Under the pieces are notes generated by a model that saw only the letters and a list, made by a program, of their open reading frames with translations, was not told where the DNA came from and did not search any database. Below, piece by piece: positions 33,101 to 41,134 of a stretch of 64,000 nt of DNA. The DNA is taken from positions 4,745,001-4,809,000 of the forward strand of contig NZ_LT827010.1 of the NCBI RefSeq assembly GCF_900119315.1, given 5' to 3'. A program made the translations under genes and the position numbers. Source of the DNA: Actinoplanes sp. SE50/110 (GTDB lineage: Bacteria > Actinomycetota > Actinomycetes > Mycobacteriales > Micromonosporaceae). Each line of letters starts with the position of its first letter. Position 1 is the first letter of the stretch.

Positions 33101-34512
33101 CCCCCGGCAACACCCCGGGCAACACGCCGGACTCCGAAGAAGCCTGCGACATGCTCAAGGACGGCGTCAAGCAGCTCATCGACCACCCCGGCTCCCTCAT
33201 CCACCTGGACGAATGGCGCAACGGGGACTACGCCAAGGCGCTCGGCATGAGCGTGGTCGACCTGGCCACCCTCGACCTGCCGAAGATCGGGAAGATCACC
33301 GCGGCGATCGACGTGCTGCGCGACGGCATCGCCGCGGGCCTGGCCAAACTGCTCTCCGGCGAGCTGCTCAACGGCCTCAAGAACATCGGCGCCGACCTGA
33401 TCGACGCGGCGCTCAAGAAACTCGGCGCGCTCAAGCTCACGAAGCTGATCGAGCTCAACGTCGACCTGCCCAAGAAGATCACCTTCAGCGCGGACGAACT
33501 GAGTGCCCTCAAGCTCGCCATCGACGTCAAGGGGTTCCCGGCCGTCGCGGACGCACTCAAGGGCCTGATCGACGGCAAGGGCATCCTCGACGGCCTCGAC
33601 GATCTGATCAAGAAATGCCTGGGCGACAGCTTCACGCCGCAGACCCGGGTGCTGCTCGCGGACGGCCGCGCGGTGCCGATCGCCGCCGTCCGGGTCGGCG
33701 ACCTGGTCCTGGCCACCGACCCGGAGACCGGGGTGACCGCCGCCGAACCGGTGACCGACCTGCACCGCAACCTGGACACCGCGTTCGCCGACGTCCGCAT
33801 CGGCGGCCGGCACGGCGACCAGGCCGTGCACACCACCGCACACCACCCGTTCTGGAACGCGGGAACCCGGCAGTGGACCGACGCCGGGGCCCTGCAGCCC
33901 GGCGACACCCTGCTCGGGCGCGGCGGGCCGGCGACCGTCACCGCCGTCCAGCAGCACACCGGCCGCCGGATCATGCACAACCTCACGGTCGCGACGCTGC
34001 ACACCTTCTACGTGCTGGCCGGCGCCACGCCGGTCCTCGTCCACAACTGCCTGCCCAACCTCAGGGACGAGGGCATGCAGAAGATCGAATTGGACGCGGC
34101 GGCCAAACGCGGGGTCAGCCCGGTTACGATCGGGCCGGGCAGCGGGCTGCAGGCACTCAAGGACGCGATCAGCAAGGCGTCGCCCGGCACCGAGGGATAC
34201 TTCAAATGGGGGATCACGATGGACGGTGAGCTCAAGGTGATCCCCGCCTTCGCCGGGACCACCGGCAGCGGCTGGCCCCGGGTGGAGATCGCACACACCG
34301 TCCTGGCCGGGCTGAAAGGCAAACTCCGGGCAGCCGGGACCGGCCACATCGACGACCTGTTCGGCGTCGAGATCAACGATTCGAGCGGTCACTTCCAGCC
34401 GACCGACGGACTCATCGACCTCGGCGTCGAGAAATTCCACGAGGCGGGCATCGACGTGTTCCCCAGCTCGTGGCGCGACGGCGACTGGCTGCTGCCGTTC
34501 GCGCCGAACTGA
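30160..34512 (+). CDS. Secreted polymorphic toxin: ALF repeats, coiled coil, HINT protease, C-terminal toxin domain
   Basis: 1450 residues. A signal peptide (1-25, ending QAANA) is followed by ALF repeats (~60-240). An Ala-rich coiled coil of several hundred residues follows (~250-940), then a short hydrophobic stretch near 975. A HINT autoprotease spans 1153-1296: it starts with Cys1153 (CLGDSFTPQTRVLLADG), has the TTAHHPFW block, and ends HN followed by Cys1297. The remaining 154 residues (1297-1450) form the presumed toxin, with IAHTVLAGLKGKLRAAG around 1378-1394 and SGHF at 1409-1412. HINT cleavage would release this domain. The following gene overlaps its stop by 1 bp and is the presumed immunity gene. 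The architecture is well known for polymorphic toxins; the toxin domain's activity is unknown to me. Confidence 0.88.
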   Translation: MTRARIAAVVASLLAVVMLPQAANAAVPITPEAVPPAAAPTLQDWIAREAAADADRERRLAADGPIDDTELDRMLIQDLADYDADPDVRAAAAQVLQAGDPAQFAPFLDRALPVYRAAAAERRTRDAAENREIVQDWAATGGPVERQKAAAALATGNDDRIADFIAVGHAAAVAADQQDRITAAEQAKTIKARVEQIVAAGGYEVRWAGQGALDTEDPATIAAFYTTGYAAAAARDTAAQQQIEAALAARTKAVDDLTALARRATQAATARTTIITESVTATQALTVAANSMGLADKYAKQADAVYAADLPIRTAGGATHTADLTRLRTDACTESATTARNAGQVTAHTGVAKTAADTLVTTGLTHGVDWAAVMQAQNDAADAAGQAAATACHAAEATEAAARTLDADHHATVDANNAVKYRQEAEREAAAAAKLAAQAEKLAAAAQAAEADAHQQRLRAEQDARDARSRAAEAREHYTRAKTQRDIARQQSAIAIAQQAAAYDAARRAVEQQNVAAGKGATAKAAADEVTKSIDRFDTLVNDSKAASLRAQKAISDRDTKQLSYEAYQQDAIAKKGTAEGDYAAQQAAIIGAQLPGARAAADQARTEANGAAAAAKAEAEAAAAAAAAARRDAADAAAAANRAIADAQRAEDLARQSVDVARQAINRAAAAKADADLTSSAADSALREAGIAAFQSRIAGRAAIDARASARAIADPAAAALSVADQYAATDNDAQMAIDVANSAILIGAEQSAAAEQHAADAEAAAVHAAEEALRAQEQVKPAYAAAQKAAEDASRAIKASKAAITAANNAATEARATVAAANDAAHAAQQATAYANAAEGMAVQAGHDAAVGRQAAGAARNYANQAKTAADNADSIAKQIKAASDSATTFATAMKNTAARMVQIAADTHTAVHQLADLTEAEKKARQTSWMQTWRDYVDKKLAAKDLPDWLKKFYRGESEEVLGIAGGLWLSGLCAFGAPGNTPGNTPDSEEACDMLKDGVKQLIDHPGSLIHLDEWRNGDYAKALGMSVVDLATLDLPKIGKITAAIDVLRDGIAAGLAKLLSGELLNGLKNIGADLIDAALKKLGALKLTKLIELNVDLPKKITFSADELSALKLAIDVKGFPAVADALKGLIDGKGILDGLDDLIKKCLGDSFTPQTRVLLADGRAVPIAAVRVGDLVLATDPETGVTAAEPVTDLHRNLDTAFADVRIGGRHGDQAVHTTAHHPFWNAGTRQWTDAGALQPGDTLLGRGGPATVTAVQQHTGRRIMHNLTVATLHTFYVLAGATPVLVHNCLPNLRDEGMQKIELDAAAKRGVSPVTIGPGSGLQALKDAISKASPGTEGYFKWGITMDGELKVIPAFAGTTGSGWPRVEIAHTVLAGLKGKLRAAGTGHIDDLFGVEINDSSGHFQPTDGLIDLGVEKFHEAGIDVFPSSWRDGDWLLPFAPN

Positions 34513-35138
34513 TGAGCGTCCCGAGCTTCGCCGAGGTGAACCGGATCAGGTCCGCCGCGACCATGCGGGACCTGATCCGGCGCGACGACCTGCCCGACGA
34601 CCCGCAGTGGTGGCTCGCGGTGATCTCGGTCGGGCAGGCCGCGCTGCTGGGCGCCGAATCCGGACAGCCCGGCGCCCGCGCCTGGGCGCCGGTGCTGGTG
34701 GAGTCCCTGGATGCCGCCGAGCGCCGCCCGGCGCTCGGCGTCGCCGAGACCGTCCACCGCCGGCTCGCGGCCTGCCTCGCGGCGATCCACTACTTCGGGA
34801 CGCGGACCGGTGACCCGGTGCGCGACCCGAAGCTGGTGCTCGACCACCTCGAAGCGGCGCTCGGCGGCACCCCGGAGGCCTACCTGGCCCGCTACCGCGA
34901 GACGCTCGCCACCGCCCTGGCCGAGCACCGTCGGATCGGCGCCGGCCGGGGCGGTGACCGGCGGGCGGTGAGCAGCGCGCGGGCCTGGCTGACGGGCACC
35001 CGGGCCGCCCTCGTCCAGATGTGCCGGGAACTCGCACCGCTGCTGTCCGGGACGGACGCGGCCCCGGACGTCACGGTCGGCTGGCAGGCGGCCGTGACCG
35101 CGATCGAGCAGATCCGTCGGGAGGCGCAACGGGACTGA
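34512..35138 (+). CDS. Presumed immunity protein for the upstream toxin
   Basis: 208 residues. It has no signal peptide or membrane span, so it would act in the cytoplasm, which fits a toxin with an intracellular target. Composition is helical (VNRIRSAATMRDLIRRDDLP, ETVHRRLAACLAAIHYFGTRTG, VTAIEQIRREAQRD). No immunity family is recognised. ATG at 34512 shares its first base with the toxin's TGA stop (TGATG), the tight coupling expected for toxin-immunity pairs. Function rests on position alone. Confidence 0.65.
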   Translation: MSVPSFAEVNRIRSAATMRDLIRRDDLPDDPQWWLAVISVGQAALLGAESGQPGARAWAPVLVESLDAAERRPALGVAETVHRRLAACLAAIHYFGTRTGDPVRDPKLVLDHLEAALGGTPEAYLARYRETLATALAEHRRIGAGRGGDRRAVSSARAWLTGTRAALVQMCRELAPLLSGTDAAPDVTVGWQAAVTAIEQIRREAQRD

Positions 35139-35204
35139 CGGATCCGACGGCACCGGCTCATCGCGTACCCCCGCAAGGCCCGAAAAGGACCGACCGGCGC
35201 GCCG

Positions 35205-35798
35205 TCACCGCCGGTGGCCGGCGCGGGACCGGCGGGGGCGGGCGGGGACCGCCGCGGCGTGCTCGGCGACCTGCCGGCGCGCCTCCCCGGCCAGCTCCGG
35301 GTAGGCGGCGGCGATCACCGCGTACACCGTGTTGCGGATCGCGACCGTCGCCTCCGCCCGCCCGACCGTGGCAAAGACCGCGTCGAGCGCCGCGTCGTAC
35401 AGCGTGGCCTGCTGCCGCAGGTAATCGACCATCCAGCGGCGCAGCGTCGTCCGATCCACCTCGTCCACCCGGTAGCCCCGATGGCGATGCGCGACCGCCA
35501 GCTCGGCCAGCGCCGCGGACGCCAGCACCGGCACCCGGATGTCGAGCGCCGCGACCTGCGCCAGCAGCGCTGCCCGCCGCGCGTCGACGACCGCCCGGCC
35601 GCGCGCCGACCGGCGCACCGCCCCGGCCCGCCACCGCCGCCACGGCTCCGACTGCTCCGCGGCGACCACCCGCTCCCGGCAGAACCCCGGTCTCGGCGAG
35701 GTCCGGTCCGGCGCCCCCAGGAACCGGCGGATCGCCGCCGGCGTCCACCCACGTTCGGCCAGCGCACTGCCACTGAGATAGTCATCCCGCAACTGCAT
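35205..35798 (-). CDS. Hypothetical protein with an HTH-like N terminus
   Basis: 197 residues, Arg- and Ala-rich, soluble. The start MQLRDDYLSGSALAERGWTP followed by AAIRRFLGAPDRT resembles the opening helix-turn-helix of excisionase/MerR-like proteins. The rest is helical (VDRTTLRRWMVDYLRQQATLYDAALDAVF). ATG at 35798 is used; an ATG at 35807 would add three residues. It starts 13 bp downstream of the phosphotransferase stop, so the two are probably one transcript. It converges with the immunity gene. Confidence 0.65.
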   Translation of the reverse strand: MQLRDDYLSGSALAERGWTPAAIRRFLGAPDRTSPRPGFCRERVVAAEQSEPWRRWRAGAVRRSARGRAVVDARRAALLAQVAALDIRVPVLASAALAELAVAHRHRGYRVDEVDRTTLRRWMVDYLRQQATLYDAALDAVFATVGRAEATVAIRNTVYAVIAAAYPELAGEARRQVAEHAAAVPARPRRSRAGHRR

Positions 35799-35811
35799 GC
35801 GTGACATCTTG

Positions 35812-36786
35812 TCATTGCGCAAGGGGCGGAGGCAAGGTGCGCCGCCTTCGCGCCGCCAGCCAGCGCAGCAGGTGCAGGCCCTGACGCCGTTGCATGCGCC
35901 GCAGCCCCGGCAGGCCCGGGACCGGGGGCAGCCAGCCCTCTCGCCAGGCCCGCCCGGCCAGCCCGGCCAGCGCCACGTCCACCGCGTCCGCCGGAGCGTC
36001 CCGCCAGCAGGAACGCCGCAGCATCCGCTCCGGATCATGCCCGCAGATCGCCAGGTCCGGCCCCAGCCGCACCAGATCCAGCCATCCCGGCGCCGTCCAC
36101 AGATGGGTCCAGTCCACGATCCGAAGCCGGCCGCCCGGCTCCCGGATGACGTTGTCGCGCCGCAGGTCCCCGTGATGCAGGGCCGTGCCGGCAGCGAGCG
36201 CGTCGAGCCAGTCCCCCTCCAGCCCGGCGAGCAGCGGGATCGGCAGCTCGACCGGCAGCGGCCGCCCGCGCAGATGATCGACCGCGACCCCGCCGTCACC
36301 CTCCCCGTTCAGCGCTCGCCAGGTACCGAGAAGAGGAACGAAGGCTTCGGCGTACGGAGTGACACCGACCACCGGGCACGGCTGCGCGATCTTCCGCAGC
36401 CGATCCACCACCCGCAGCAGATGCGGCAGATCAGCGGCCCGCCAGCAGGTCACAGCGGTCCCGTCGACCACCTCGTAGGCCGCCACCCGCCACCGTCCGG
36501 CCGACGCGCAGCCGACCAGCCGCGGACCCACCGGTCCGGTCACCCCGGCCAGGACCACCCCGGCCGTCACCGCCTCACCGAGCCCGTCACCGACCGGCGC
36601 CGCCTTGACGAACAGCCGCCTCCCGTCACCGCCGGTGACCACCGAAGCGATCGAGGGGGTGAACCCGGCATCCGCCGCCTGTTCCGCGACGACCGGCCCG
36701 CCCAGCATCTCCCGCACGGCCAGCCGCACCCGCGGCGGCGCCTGCGCCAGCCGCGGCCGCCGGATCCCCGCCCCTTCATCGATCAT
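35812..36786 (-). CDS. Aminoglycoside phosphotransferase (APH)-family protein
   Basis: 324 residues with a kinase-like fold: a Lys in GRRLFVKAAPVGD (ATP binding), the catalytic loop LHHGDLRRDNVI (HxDxxxxN), and the Mg-binding IVDWTHL. All catalytic residues are visible. The family phosphorylates antibiotics, choline, homoserine or sugars; nothing here selects among them. ATG at 36786 follows GGGACGGTG; ATG at 36807 would add seven residues. Probably co-transcribed with the downstream hypothetical gene. Confidence 0.88.
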   Translation of the reverse strand: MIDEGAGIRRPRLAQAPPRVRLAVREMLGGPVVAEQAADAGFTPSIASVVTGGDGRRLFVKAAPVGDGLGEAVTAGVVLAGVTGPVGPRLVGCASAGRWRVAAYEVVDGTAVTCWRAADLPHLLRVVDRLRKIAQPCPVVGVTPYAEAFVPLLGTWRALNGEGDGGVAVDHLRGRPLPVELPIPLLAGLEGDWLDALAAGTALHHGDLRRDNVIREPGGRLRIVDWTHLWTAPGWLDLVRLGPDLAICGHDPERMLRRSCWRDAPADAVDVALAGLAGRAWREGWLPPVPGLPGLRRMQRRQGLHLLRWLAARRRRTLPPPLAQ

Positions 36787-36887
36787 CACCGTCCCAGCAT
36801 CGGGCACGACCGGCCGTTGCGCGGGGCACCCCGATCGGTGAAGATCGAACCGTCGCGCACCTGGATGCCGGCGGGAGGAGGCGGGCG

Positions 36888-37901
36888 GTGAGCCTCCAGC
36901 GAGTTCTCCTCGTCGCCGGATCGGTGCTGCTGCTCCTGCAGATCGTCAAGTTCTCCGGGGTGCTCTCGGCGATCCGGTGGATCCTCGCCAACGGGCGGGA
37001 GTTCATCGTCGAGCTGCGCAAACGGCAGGACACCTTCTCCGAGGCGGCCTACTGGGAGGTGCTCGACCGGTGCAACGGCCGGGCGGTGCCGCCGTTCGGA
37101 GTGCTGGAGTACCGGCTCCTGCGGTTCGCGAGCCGACGCGGCAGAGCGGCCGGCGTCGCGATCAGGTTCGGCCGGACGATCCTCTACGACTTCACGGCGA
37201 TCGGTGTGTACGTCGCGGCCTTCCTCCTGATCACCGGTGCGCCCGCTCTCCGGAACCGGGTGCACGGCCCGGTGACCACGCTGGCCTGGATCTCGGCGGG
37301 GCTGGGCGCGCTGCAGCTGATCGCCATCTACGCCGAAGCCTGCGTGTCGTATGCGCGGATCGGCTCCTACGGCCTGGGCTTCCACGGGGCCAGCAGATAT
37401 GTCGAACGCGAGCGTGCCGGCACCTACTTCGCCGAGGTGAAGACGCTCGTCGGGGCCGTGCTCTACTCGTTGCTCATCGGCAGCATGATCTTCTACTTCT
37501 CGGCCGGCCACGGCGCTCGGTACGACGCGTTCCGCATCGCGCAGACCACGCCGGCCGGGGTCGCCGGCGACGTGCTCACCTGCGTCTACTTCGCTGTGAT
37601 GACCTTCTTCACCGCGGACACCCCGGACGCCCGGAACGGCGTGGCACACCTCGCGACGGTCATCCTGGTGCTCCAGGCGGTCTGCGCCCTGGTGCTCGCG
37701 CTCACCACGGCGACGATGTACATCGCGCCGGACTCCCGGCCCGAACCGCCGCCGGTCGACCCGCCCGCGCCGGAGCCGTCCCGTCTGCCGGTGCAACGCC
37801 CGGCCCGTTCCGGGCCGGCGGCCTTCGTGACCGGTGTCGTCATCGGCGTCGTCCTGGCGGGTGCCGGCCTGCGGGCACGGCGGCCGGGCCGCCGACGATG
37901 A
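36888..37901 (+). CDS. Integral membrane protein, possibly channel-like
   Basis: 337 residues with about five to six hydrophobic spans, including an N-terminal anchor (VLLVAGSVLLLLQIVKF). The segment VLTCVYFAVMTFFTADTPDARNGVAHLATVILVLQ has the layout of a pore loop between two helices, as in two-TM potassium channels, but lacks the TVGYG selectivity signature. A Pro-rich linker precedes a last C-terminal span. GTG at 36888 has GGGAGGAGG upstream. Function unknown. Confidence 0.78.
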   Translation: MSLQRVLLVAGSVLLLLQIVKFSGVLSAIRWILANGREFIVELRKRQDTFSEAAYWEVLDRCNGRAVPPFGVLEYRLLRFASRRGRAAGVAIRFGRTILYDFTAIGVYVAAFLLITGAPALRNRVHGPVTTLAWISAGLGALQLIAIYAEACVSYARIGSYGLGFHGASRYVERERAGTYFAEVKTLVGAVLYSLLIGSMIFYFSAGHGARYDAFRIAQTTPAGVAGDVLTCVYFAVMTFFTADTPDARNGVAHLATVILVLQAVCALVLALTTATMYIAPDSRPEPPPVDPPAPEPSRLPVQRPARSGPAAFVTGVVIGVVLAGAGLRARRPGRRR

Positions 37902-37922
37902 GCTGGCTACCCGGCCGGGCGA

Positions 37923-38120
37923 CTACCGCATGTCGGTGCCGCTGACCAGCGGGAACACGACGAAGTCGGCGCAGCCGCCGTCCCCGGCGAAGGTGACGGC
38001 CGGCGCCTCGCCGGGGGCACCGACCGTGAGCTCCGGGACCGAGTCGCAGGAGTCGCCGGTCTTCGCGTCGAAGGCATCGGCCCGCACCGTCGTCCAGGCG
38101 GTCTTGCCGGATTTCAGCCT
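37923..38120 (-). pseudogene. Possible C-terminal gene remnant
   Basis: A minus-strand frame reads KSGKTAWTTVRADAFDAKTG then DSCDSVPELTVGAPGEAPAV and ends GGCADFVVFPLVSGTDMR. The composition is protein-like, with two Cys. It has no plausible start codon before it meets the uridine kinase's 3' end. It could be the tail of a lost secreted or enzyme gene. Family not recognised; boundaries approximate. Confidence 0.35.
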
Positions 38121-38142
38121 TCTGTCCCGCCTTCGAGGCCAT

Positions 38143-38829
38143 CTACCCCGGAGCCCGCCGCACCTGCCAGGCCGGGCACCGCGGATCGTCGTTGTGGACG
38201 ATGACGTCGGCACGCTGCACCGGATGCGCCGTGCGGAAGTAGATCCGCTGCGCGGGGATGTACCGTTCCCGCCACCGCCGCTCGATCGCCGCCCGGGACG
38301 CCTTCTCCCGCTCCCGGACCAGGGCCCGCTCCACCGTGGTGTCGAGTGACACCGTCACGAGCACCCGCAGGTCCCACCGGTCGACCAGCTCCGGCCGCAG
38401 CAGGAAGACACCGTCGAAGATCAGCACCGCGTCGGCCGGGGCCGGCGACGGCGGCGGGCAGCACACCGCATCCGCACCGTGGTCGTGGACCGCGGTGCGC
38501 AAACGCCGGTCGCCGCCCGGGCCCAGCGGGTCGAGCAGGACCCGCTTGAGCGCATCGTGGTCGTGGGCGTCGCGGTAGCACCCCTCCATCGAGAACTCGC
38601 CCCGCGCATAGCGCCGTGCCCGGGGCACCAGGAAGTCGTCGATCGTGGCGCGCACGACGACGCGGCCCGCGGCGCGCAGCACGCCGGCCAGTTCGTCGGC
38701 GAGCGTCGTCTTGCCGGCCGCGGGCGGCCCGTCCACGGCGACCCGCACCGGGTGCGCGACGGCGACCGCGCCGACCTCCCGGGCCAGGCAGTCGAGCAGC
38801 TCATCGCGAGCACCCCGGATCGCGCTCAT
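38143..38829 (-). CDS. Uridine-kinase-like P-loop kinase
   Basis: 228 residues. Walker A GPPAAGKTT is at ~34-42, TIDDFLVPRARRYARGEFSMEGCYRDAHD matches the substrate region of uridine/phosphoribulokinase-type enzymes, and VLIFDGVFLLRPEL is Walker B. It would phosphorylate a nucleoside or similar alcohol with ATP. ATG at 38829 overlaps the stop of the upstream YbaB-like gene by 4 bp. A second role in cofactor metabolism cannot be excluded. Confidence 0.88.
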   Translation of the reverse strand: MSAIRGARDELLDCLAREVGAVAVAHPVRVAVDGPPAAGKTTLADELAGVLRAAGRVVVRATIDDFLVPRARRYARGEFSMEGCYRDAHDHDALKRVLLDPLGPGGDRRLRTAVHDHGADAVCCPPPSPAPADAVLIFDGVFLLRPELVDRWDLRVLVTVSLDTTVERALVREREKASRAAIERRWRERYIPAQRIYFRTAHPVQRADVIVHNDDPRCPAWQVRRAPG

Positions 38830-39197
38830 GCGCCGTCTCCGCCGGCGGGGTGCCGGGCCGGGCCGGTTGGACAGATCCGGCGCAGCGTGCCGTCCAGGGC
38901 GTCGCGGATCCCGGCGAGCCAGTGGGCGTCGGTGACGTCCGGCAGCGGCGCCGCCGCCGGATCGGTGAGCAGGCGGGCCGCCATGCGTTTCAGGAGCGCT
39001 TGGCGGTACGCCGTGAGGATCGCCGCGGTCAGCGCCTCCGGCCCGGGCAGCCGGTCCGGCCAGCGCGCGTCGACCTCCAGCGACAGCATCCGGCCGTCCG
39101 GTCCGAGCCGGACCCGGACCAGGCCGTCGTCGTCCGCGCCGGACTGGGCGGCACCCGGGTGCAGGTCGGGGCCGAGCCCGGGCGCCGTGTCCGCCAT
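38826..39197 (-). CDS. YbaB/EbfC-like DNA-binding family protein
   Basis: 123 residues. The middle VRVRLGPDGRMLSLEVDARW followed by LTAAILTAYRQALLKRMAARL has the strand-strand-helix pattern of YbaB-like proteins. Divergent YbaB-like copies are frequent in actinobacteria next to unrelated genes, and DNA binding is not assured. GGGGGA precedes the ATG at 39197. Its stop overlaps the start of the uridine-kinase-like gene (ATGA), so the two are coupled. Confidence 0.6.
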   Translation of the reverse strand: MADTAPGLGPDLHPGAAQSGADDDGLVRVRLGPDGRMLSLEVDARWPDRLPGPEALTAAILTAYRQALLKRMAARLLTDPAAAPLPDVTDAHWLAGIRDALDGTLRRICPTGPARHPAGGDGA

Positions 39198-39331
39198 CGC
39201 CAGTCCCCCGTTCCGTGGTCGGTCACCGGGGTGAACCCCGCCCGGCCCGGTCGTGGACGGGTGCCGGGCGCAACTGTGCGGCGACCGCGAATCACGCCGC
39301 CGCATCTGAACCGATCGACGGCGCTGAGCGT

Positions 39332-41002
39332 TCAGAGGGATCGGGCCGCGTGCCGGCCGGCGGCGCGGCCGCTGAAGATGCAGCCGCCGAGGAACGTCCC
39401 CTCCAGGGCGTTGTAGCCGTGCACACCGCCGCCGCCGAAACCGGCGACCTCGCCGGCCGCGTACAGCCCGGGCAGCGCCGAGCCGTCCGGGGCCAGGGCG
39501 CGCGAGTCCAGATCGGTCTGGATGCCGCCGAGCGTCTTGCGGGTCAGGATGTGCAGCTTGACGCCGATCAGCGGGCCCGCCGCCGGGTCGAGCACCCGGT
39601 GCGGCGCCGAGGTCCGGCCGAGCTTGTCGCCGAGGTAGCGGCGCGAGTTGTGGATACCCTGGATCTGCGCGTCCTTGGTGACCTTGTTGGCCAGCTGCCG
39701 GTCCCGGGCCTCGATCTGCCCACGCACGTGCGCGGCGTCCAGCAGCGGCCGGTCGGTCAGCCTGTTCATCCCGGCGATCAGCTCGTCGAGCGTGCCGGCC
39801 ACCACGAAGTCGGCGCCGTGCTCCTTGAACGCCTCGACCGGCGCCGGGGCGCCCTTGCCAAACAGCCGCTCGCGCACGAACGCCCGACGATCCTTCGCGG
39901 TCACGTCCGGGTTCTGCTCGCACCCGGACAGCGCCCACTCCTTCTCGATCATCTTCTGGGTGAGGATGAACCACGAGTGGTCGTGCTCGGCCAGTTCCGG
40001 CGTCGTCCGCAGGTAGCGCAACGTCCCCAGAGTGTCGTAGCTCGGGTAGTACGGCTGCGGGAGCCGGCGCCCGAGCGCGTCGAACCACATCGGCGACGGA
40101 GCGGACAGCACCCGGATGCCGTGCCCGGGCCAGATCGGCGCCCAGTTGCGGATGCCCTCGGTGTAATGCCACATCCGGTCACGATTGACCAGGCGCACCC
40201 CGGCCGCCTCGGCGATCGCGAGCATCCGGCCGTCGACGTACGCCGGCACCCCGGTGATCATCTCCCGGGGGGCGGTGCCCAGCCGGGCCGGCCAGTACTC
40301 GCGGACCAGATCGTGGTTGGCGCCGATCCCCCCGGTCGTCACGATCACGGCCTGCGCCCGTACCTCGAAATCCTGCAGCTCTTCGCGGTTCGACGCCACC
40401 CCCCGGGCGCCCTCGTCCGGAGCAAGGATCTTCCCGCGTACGCCGACGACCGCGCCCCCCTCGACGATCAGCTCGTCGACCCGGTGGCGGTGCCGGAACC
40501 CGAGCAGGCCGGCCTCGGCGGACCGGTGCGCGGCGGCGACGAACGGCTCGACCACCCCGGTGCCGGTGCCCCAGGTGACATGGAAGCGCGGCACCGAGTT
40601 GCCGTGCCCGCCGGCGCGCAGGTCACCGCGCTCAGCCCAGCCGGCGAACGGCAGCCACCTCAGGCCCAGCCCGGCCAGCCAGGACCGCTTCTCGCCGGCG
40701 GCGAACTCGACGTACGCCCGTGCCCACCTCACCGCCCACGAGTCCTCGTCGCCGAGCCGGTCGAAGCCGGCACTGCCCCGCCAGTCGCTCCAGGCCAGCT
40801 CCAGACTGTCGCTGATCCGGGCGCGCCGCTGCTCCGGGCTGTCGACGAAGAACAGCCCGCCGAACGACCACCACGCCTGCCCGCCCAGATTCGCCGCGTT
40901 CTCCTGGTCGAGCAGCAGGACCCGCTTGCCGGCGGCGGTCACCTCACGCGCCGCGACCAGCCCGGCCAGCCCGGCGCCGACCACGATGACATCCGTGTCC
41001 AC
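39332..41002 (-). CDS. FAD-binding dehydrogenase (KstD/fumarate-reductase-like)
   Basis: 556 residues. FAD-binding starts at once (VIVVGAGLAGLVAAREV), followed by LLDQENAANLGGQAWWSFGG, ENTRY-like VIVTTGGIG, and the C-terminal flavin block GLYAAGEVAGFGGGGVHGYNALEGTFLGGC. This pattern is that of actinobacterial FAD-binding dehydrogenases related to 3-ketosteroid dehydrogenase; the substrate is unknown. GTG at 41002 has GGGAGG nearby. It is divergent from the siderophore operon, with 132 bp between. Confidence 0.92.
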   Translation of the reverse strand: MDTDVIVVGAGLAGLVAAREVTAAGKRVLLLDQENAANLGGQAWWSFGGLFFVDSPEQRRARISDSLELAWSDWRGSAGFDRLGDEDSWAVRWARAYVEFAAGEKRSWLAGLGLRWLPFAGWAERGDLRAGGHGNSVPRFHVTWGTGTGVVEPFVAAAHRSAEAGLLGFRHRHRVDELIVEGGAVVGVRGKILAPDEGARGVASNREELQDFEVRAQAVIVTTGGIGANHDLVREYWPARLGTAPREMITGVPAYVDGRMLAIAEAAGVRLVNRDRMWHYTEGIRNWAPIWPGHGIRVLSAPSPMWFDALGRRLPQPYYPSYDTLGTLRYLRTTPELAEHDHSWFILTQKMIEKEWALSGCEQNPDVTAKDRRAFVRERLFGKGAPAPVEAFKEHGADFVVAGTLDELIAGMNRLTDRPLLDAAHVRGQIEARDRQLANKVTKDAQIQGIHNSRRYLGDKLGRTSAPHRVLDPAAGPLIGVKLHILTRKTLGGIQTDLDSRALAPDGSALPGLYAAGEVAGFGGGGVHGYNALEGTFLGGCIFSGRAAGRHAARSL

Positions 41003-41036
41003 GATGACCTCCCGCTCGTTGAAGATATGAGAATGT

Positions 41037-41053
41037 ATCGGATTTTCTCCGAT
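41037..41053. promoter_or_regulatory. Inverted repeat between the FAD dehydrogenase and the siderophore operon
   Basis: ATCGGA and TCCGAT flank 5 nt (TTTTC). It lies in the shared divergent promoter region and could be an operator. It does not resemble an IdeR/DmdR iron box. Confidence 0.4.
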
Positions 41054-41122
41054 GGGCGCGTCACCAGTGTGTCGCCGCTCGCCCGGCACCCACCCGCGAG
41101 CCACACCGCGCCCCCGCGACGC

Positions 41123-41128
41123 GACAAT
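41123..41128 (+). promoter_or_regulatory. Possible -10 box (GACAAT) for the siderophore operon
   Basis: GACAAT fits NANNNT and is 6 nt before the GTG at 41135; no Shine-Dalgarno is present. It supports this start and a leaderless transcript. Confidence 0.4.
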
Positions 41129-41134
41129 GACGAG

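Noticed and set aside
33616..34047. HINT domain considered as a splicing intein
   Set aside because: No C-extein homology follows Cys1297 and the location before a C-terminal payload with an overlapping downstream gene fits toxin-release HINT domains better.
41003..41134. IdeR/DmdR iron box expected at a siderophore promoter
   Set aside because: No TTAGGTTAGGCTAACCTAA-like sequence is visible; only an unrelated ATCGGA/TCCGAT repeat.
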